This document shows positions 6,776 to 9,635 of a stretch of 9,635 nucleotides of DNA, piece by piece (position 1 is the stretch's first letter; the number at the start of each line of letters is the position of its first letter). Position numbers and translations under genes: made by a program. Origin of the DNA: JAUVRX01 sp049664225 (GTDB lineage Bacteria > Acidobacteriota > Thermoanaerobaculia > Multivoradales > JAHEKO01); contig JBATEX010000137.1 in the NCBI GenBank assembly GCA_049664225.1, positions 1 through 9,635 of the forward strand. Reading direction: 5' to 3'. Under the pieces are notes generated by a model, which saw nothing but the letters and a program-made list of their open reading frames with translations, was not told the DNA's origin and did no database searches.

Positions 6776-7969
6776 TCAGCCGAACAATAGAAATAGAGCA
6801 TGGCCAAATACGCCGGCACTGAGACTGCCGGCGAGGTGCGTCAGGATGGCCACGCTGGTCAGGTCACGCTCCTTGATGCCGTCCATCATGCCGACGTGAG
6901 TGCTCAGGAAACCGGCCATGCAGATTCCGATAGCAGTGAAGACACAGATTTCCTTGGCTCCGATGATGCCGCTCTCCAGAAACTTCGGCACCATCGCCAC
7001 CGCGGCACCGACCGAGCCCAACGAGGTGACCGGAAAGGCGATGGCCTCAGGATTCGAGAAACCGAACAGGGGCTCGATGAGGAATGAGAGCTTGTCACCA
7101 AGCCAGGGGAAGCAGGCGACTCCCTCATAGGCGGCTCCCGTATAGACGCCGTCCGTTGCTCCGTAAGCCAGCATCATCACCAGGGTGCAGATGATGACGA
7201 TTCCGGGCATGATGTCGAGACCCGTCTGCACGCCGTGGGCGCCCCCGTCCAGCAGTGACTGAAGGGCCCGCTGGGCCACGTTTCCCTGCCTCACCTCCCG
7301 GAAACGAAGAATGTCGTAGCCCTCTTGCTCTCGGTTAAGGACGTCTTCCGCTTCACCATACTTCTTCTTGCCGAAGTGGCCCATGAGTCGAACACTCACA
7401 ATGCCGCCGAGAATCGCCCCGAGGTTGCCGAGCAACACAGCTTTCCCCAACGGCCGGCCAGCCGAGGACTGCGCCAGCATGAACGTGGTGACAATGAGGC
7501 CCATACCGAAGACGGTGCCGAGGTTGACCAGGGTCGTCACCTGCCACTTCTTGAAGTACTTCAGGAAGCCCTTGTCCGAGGCCAGCGGCATGATGGCCGG
7601 ATTGTCCGACAGATAGGTCGCGACGACTCCGATCGACGACGCCCCTGGAAGTTCGAAGAGCGGTCTCATCAGCGGGGAGAGAACCCGGTTGGCGATACTG
7701 ACGATGCCGAACTCCGAGATGAACGAGGTAAAGGCGCCGGCCAGGATGATGACCGCCATGAGGAAGAGGACCGTGTTCAGAATCAGGTCATGGGCGGTCG
7801 CCATCATGGTCTTGAACATGAAGGCCAGGCCCATCTTCCACGCGAAAAGAGCAAACAGCACACCGACGACGACCAGCGCGACCACGGTCTCCGCCGTGAC
7901 GGCCTTGACGATCCGTCTCTCTGTCCCGCTACCCTCGACGGGCTTGCTTTTCGTCACCCCAAATGCCAT
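6776..7969 (-). CDS. Nucleoside-recognition/Gate-domain membrane protein (CD0519/CD1768-like)
   Basis: This 397-aa polytopic inner-membrane protein has about eight or nine hydrophobic segments (near 28-50, 64-88, 150-166, 173-195, 250-270, 308-328, 340-356 and 374-396). It resembles the 'nucleoside recognition' Gate-domain superfamily, which includes spore maturation proteins SpmA/SpmB and nucleoside transporters, and most closely what I recall of the CD0519/CD1768 group. Telling segments are SEFGIVSIANRVLSPLMRPL (85-104), the polar loop TYLSDNPAIMPLASDKGFLKY (118-138; TYLSDNPA and the following residues) and LSTHVGMMDGIKERDL (355-370). A soluble, charged loop at about 199-235 separates the two Gate-like halves. 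The transport substrate of this group is unknown to me, and the 'nucleoside' label is only a domain name. GGAGG at 7980-7984 precedes the ATG by ten bases. It lies 21 bp after a carboxypeptidase gene and 18 bp before a dipeptidyl-peptidase gene, so peptide or amino-acid transport is a reasonable guess. Membrane protein: certain; family: likely; role: open. Confidence 0.85.
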   Translation of the reverse strand: MAFGVTKSKPVEGSGTERRIVKAVTAETVVALVVVGVLFALFAWKMGLAFMFKTMMATAHDLILNTVLFLMAVIILAGAFTSFISEFGIVSIANRVLSPLMRPLFELPGASSIGVVATYLSDNPAIMPLASDKGFLKYFKKWQVTTLVNLGTVFGMGLIVTTFMLAQSSAGRPLGKAVLLGNLGAILGGIVSVRLMGHFGKKKYGEAEDVLNREQEGYDILRFREVRQGNVAQRALQSLLDGGAHGVQTGLDIMPGIVIICTLVMMLAYGATDGVYTGAAYEGVACFPWLGDKLSFLIEPLFGFSNPEAIAFPVTSLGSVGAAVAMVPKFLESGIIGAKEICVFTAIGICMAGFLSTHVGMMDGIKERDLTSVAILTHLAGSLSAGVFGHALFLLFG

Positions 7970-7979
7970 CTGCCCAAAC

Positions 7980-7984
7980 CCTCC
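7980..7984 (-). promoter_or_regulatory. Shine-Dalgarno for the Gate-domain membrane protein
   Basis: GGAGG on the minus strand, ten bases before the ATG at 7967-7969. It forms part of TGAGGATCCGGAGG, which begins with the carboxypeptidase stop codon and almost repeats the next gap of the same operon. Confidence 0.75.
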
Positions 7985-7990
7985 GGATCC

Positions 7991-9559
7991 TCAATTCTCG
8001 ACTTCGAGGGCGCCGCGTAGAAAGTCCAGATAATCCCGGCGGAACTTGGCGAGGTCCTCGGCCCGCACATACATCATGTGCCCAGCCTTGAAGTAAGCCA
8101 CCCGAATGTTGTCCCGCACCTCGGAGTCGAGCTGCATGTGGTCAACGGTGTAGTCCGTCGCGAAGTACGGCGTGGCGAGGTCGTAGTAGCCGCTCATGAT
8201 CAGCACCTTCAGGTACGGGTTCTTGTGCATCGCGGCGCGAAGGTGCTCAGCGTAGTTGGCGTAGGCGTTGCTGCCGTAGCTTTGCTGCGATTGGTCCTCG
8301 TGGTAGTTCCATGGGCGTACCTGCCGGCCGGCGGAATGGCGGAACACCATGTCGTTTTCATAGCCGAGTTCGTGGCGAAGGTAGTCCTTGAGCAGTGAGA
8401 CGTACCAGCCCGTAACCACCGCGCTCGACGGGTCATATTCGAAGTGTTCACCAGCGTCATCGCGGTCATTGCCGGTGTAGCGGCTATCGAGGCGACCGAC
8501 CGTAAGGCTCTGGTCTCGTAGCAACTCCTTGACGAAGTGGTAGATATCGACCCTCAGATCGGCGCGCTCCAGGTAGTCCTCCGAGAGTCCAGAGAGCTCG
8601 GCCAGCTGGGTGCGAATTCGCTGACGCTGGGCTCCCTGAAGCTGATCACCCAGCATCAGGGCCGAGGTGTAGTCCCCCAGCGCGAAGGCCTCTGATTTCG
8701 CCAGCGCTTCTTCGAGGTCACCAGCGAGGTGCTTTGGAAGCTTGCCATGCTGCCAAGCAGTGGCGGTGTAGGTAGGCAGAATCAGCGCGTACGGCAGATC
8801 GTTGCCGACGTTGAAAACCTTCGTGCCCCAGTTGATGACCGATGAAATCAGGCAGATCCCGTTGAGAAACATGCCATGGGTGTCCTGGAGGTACTCCGCG
8901 AGGCCGGCAGATCGGGTTGTACCATAGCTCTCTCCGGCGATGAACTTCGGCGAGGCCCACCGGTCGTTACGTGCCAGCCAAATGCGGATGAACTCACCGA
9001 CCGACTCCACATCCTTGGTAAAGCCTATGAACTGATCGACCTCCTCGCCAGGCGCCGGGCGGCTCCAACCGGTTTCCACCGGATCGATGAAGACCAGGTC
9101 TGTGACGTCCAGGACGGAGTGCTCGTTGTCGACAAGCTCGCCGGGCGGTGGTCCGAGAGGCATCCCCTCGTCATCGAGCAGCGCCTTCTTCGGCCCGAAG
9201 GCTCCCAGATGCACCCAGACCGAGGCCGACCCTGGACCGCCGTTGAAGGCAAAAGTCACGGGCCGGTTCCGCCGATCCTCCACGCCGTCGCGCAGGTAGG
9301 AGACAAACGTCATCTTGGCCTTGGGCTCGCCCTTATCGTCGCGCAGGACAATGTCTCCGACGGTGACCGTGTACTCGACCGGCTGTCCGGCGATCGTCAC
9401 TTGCCCCTGGGTGCTCGAAGACTTCTCTTCGATCTCGACTGGCGGTTTGTCGTTTTCGGGCCTTTCCTCGCCACCAAGAACGGGTGGCACCGACCCGGTA
9501 CAGAGCAGCAGAACAATCAGCGGAATGGCCCGCCGCACGGAGTTGTCTCGCTTTTGCAT
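7991..9559 (-). CDS. Secreted serine carboxypeptidase-like protein, peptidase family S10
   Basis: From the ATG at 9557-9559 this is a 522-aa S10 family protein; S10 enzymes release C-terminal amino acids from peptides, often at acidic pH. A Sec signal peptide (QKRDNSVRRAIPLIVLLLC, then cleavage near VLGG, no proper lipobox) indicates export. Visible family marks, numbered from this Met, are NGGPGS (106-111, oxyanion loop), FIDPVETGWSRP (157-168), nucleophile Ser211 in GESYGTTR, Asp460 in SGYYDLATPY and His494 in KAGHMMY. The triad is complete, so activity is expected. A strong GGGAGGAGG (9566-9574) sits six bases upstream of this ATG. The frame stays open upstream to a GTG at 9617-9619 (542 aa), which would put 20 extra residues before the signal peptide; I prefer the ATG. 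It is the first gene of the apparent peptidase operon. Confidence 0.93.
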   Translation of the reverse strand: MQKRDNSVRRAIPLIVLLLCTGSVPPVLGGEERPENDKPPVEIEEKSSSTQGQVTIAGQPVEYTVTVGDIVLRDDKGEPKAKMTFVSYLRDGVEDRRNRPVTFAFNGGPGSASVWVHLGAFGPKKALLDDEGMPLGPPPGELVDNEHSVLDVTDLVFIDPVETGWSRPAPGEEVDQFIGFTKDVESVGEFIRIWLARNDRWASPKFIAGESYGTTRSAGLAEYLQDTHGMFLNGICLISSVINWGTKVFNVGNDLPYALILPTYTATAWQHGKLPKHLAGDLEEALAKSEAFALGDYTSALMLGDQLQGAQRQRIRTQLAELSGLSEDYLERADLRVDIYHFVKELLRDQSLTVGRLDSRYTGNDRDDAGEHFEYDPSSAVVTGWYVSLLKDYLRHELGYENDMVFRHSAGRQVRPWNYHEDQSQQSYGSNAYANYAEHLRAAMHKNPYLKVLIMSGYYDLATPYFATDYTVDHMQLDSEVRDNIRVAYFKAGHMMYVRAEDLAKFRRDYLDFLRGALEVEN

Positions 9560-9565
9560 CCAGAA

Positions 9566-9574
9566 CCTCCTCCC
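9566..9574 (-). promoter_or_regulatory. Shine-Dalgarno deciding the S10 peptidase start
   Basis: GGGAGGAGG on the minus strand, six bases before the ATG at 9557-9559. It selects this start over the in-frame GTG at 9617-9619 and yields a normal-length signal peptide. Confidence 0.8.
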
Positions 9575-9635
9575 AGAAACCAGAGGCCCCACGATATCCG
9601 ATTCCCGAGCCGCCGACACCTATCCTCCGTGCCTA
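9575..9635. other. Upstream region of the peptidase operon, incomplete
   Basis: The remaining 61 bases up to the window edge are in frame with the carboxypeptidase as far as a GTG at 9617-9619. A second GGAGG (9624-9628) lies four bases before that GTG. I see no convincing sigma-70 promoter here; the operon promoter may lie beyond the window. Confidence 0.35.

Noticed and set aside
1..9635. CRISPR array, transposon ends, tRNA/rRNA genes, phage or toxin-antitoxin genes
   Set aside because: I saw no regular short repeats, terminal inverted repeats, transposase or integrase motifs, RNA gene landmarks or small paired genes; nearly all the window is filled by six housekeeping or metabolic-type coding regions.

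Overview
This 9.6 kb, GC-rich window (about 60% GC by eye) carries six protein-coding genes, all on the minus strand and tightly packed. There is no sign of a mobile element, CRISPR array, rRNA or tRNA. High GC, secreted S10 and S9B exopeptidases, GGAGG ribosome binding sites mixed with GTG starts lacking one, and a large SLC13/RCK_C permease suggest a heterotrophic, protein-degrading bacterium. Acidobacteriota or a similar deep-branching diderm phylum is my best guess. This is inference; nothing here is a taxonomic marker.

In transcription order (right to left), the first block is an apparent three-gene operon. It holds a secreted serine carboxypeptidase of family S10 (9559-7991), a polytopic 'nucleoside recognition'/Gate-domain membrane protein resembling the CD0519/CD1768 family (7969-6776), and a secreted dipeptidyl-peptidase IV-type S9 peptidase (6757-4463). 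The gaps are 21 and 18 bp, and both open with nearly the same stop-plus-Shine-Dalgarno string. One enzyme trims C-terminal residues, the other removes N-terminal dipeptides, and a membrane protein sits between them. A peptide-scavenging and uptake unit is the simplest reading.

After an 83 bp gap comes a second pair: a 777-aa SLC13/DASS-type permease with four tandem RCK_C (TrkA-C) domains between its two membrane halves (4379-2046), and, three bases later, a THUMP-containing RlmL-type RNA methyltransferase (2042-900). Both start with GTG and have no Shine-Dalgarno. The permease has a -10-like hexamer six bases before its start, as in a leaderless mRNA. The methyltransferase probably depends on translational reinitiation.

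After a further 120 bp comes an exported protein of unknown function (779 to the left edge), cut by the window boundary. It has a signal peptide, three short glycine-turn motifs and an internal hydrophobic segment.

I found no clearly new multi-gene system. The most interesting points are the four-RCK_C permease with an Asp-Gly in place of the second Asn-Asn hairpin tip, the exopeptidase/Gate-protein cluster, and the contrast in translation-initiation signals between the two gene blocks.
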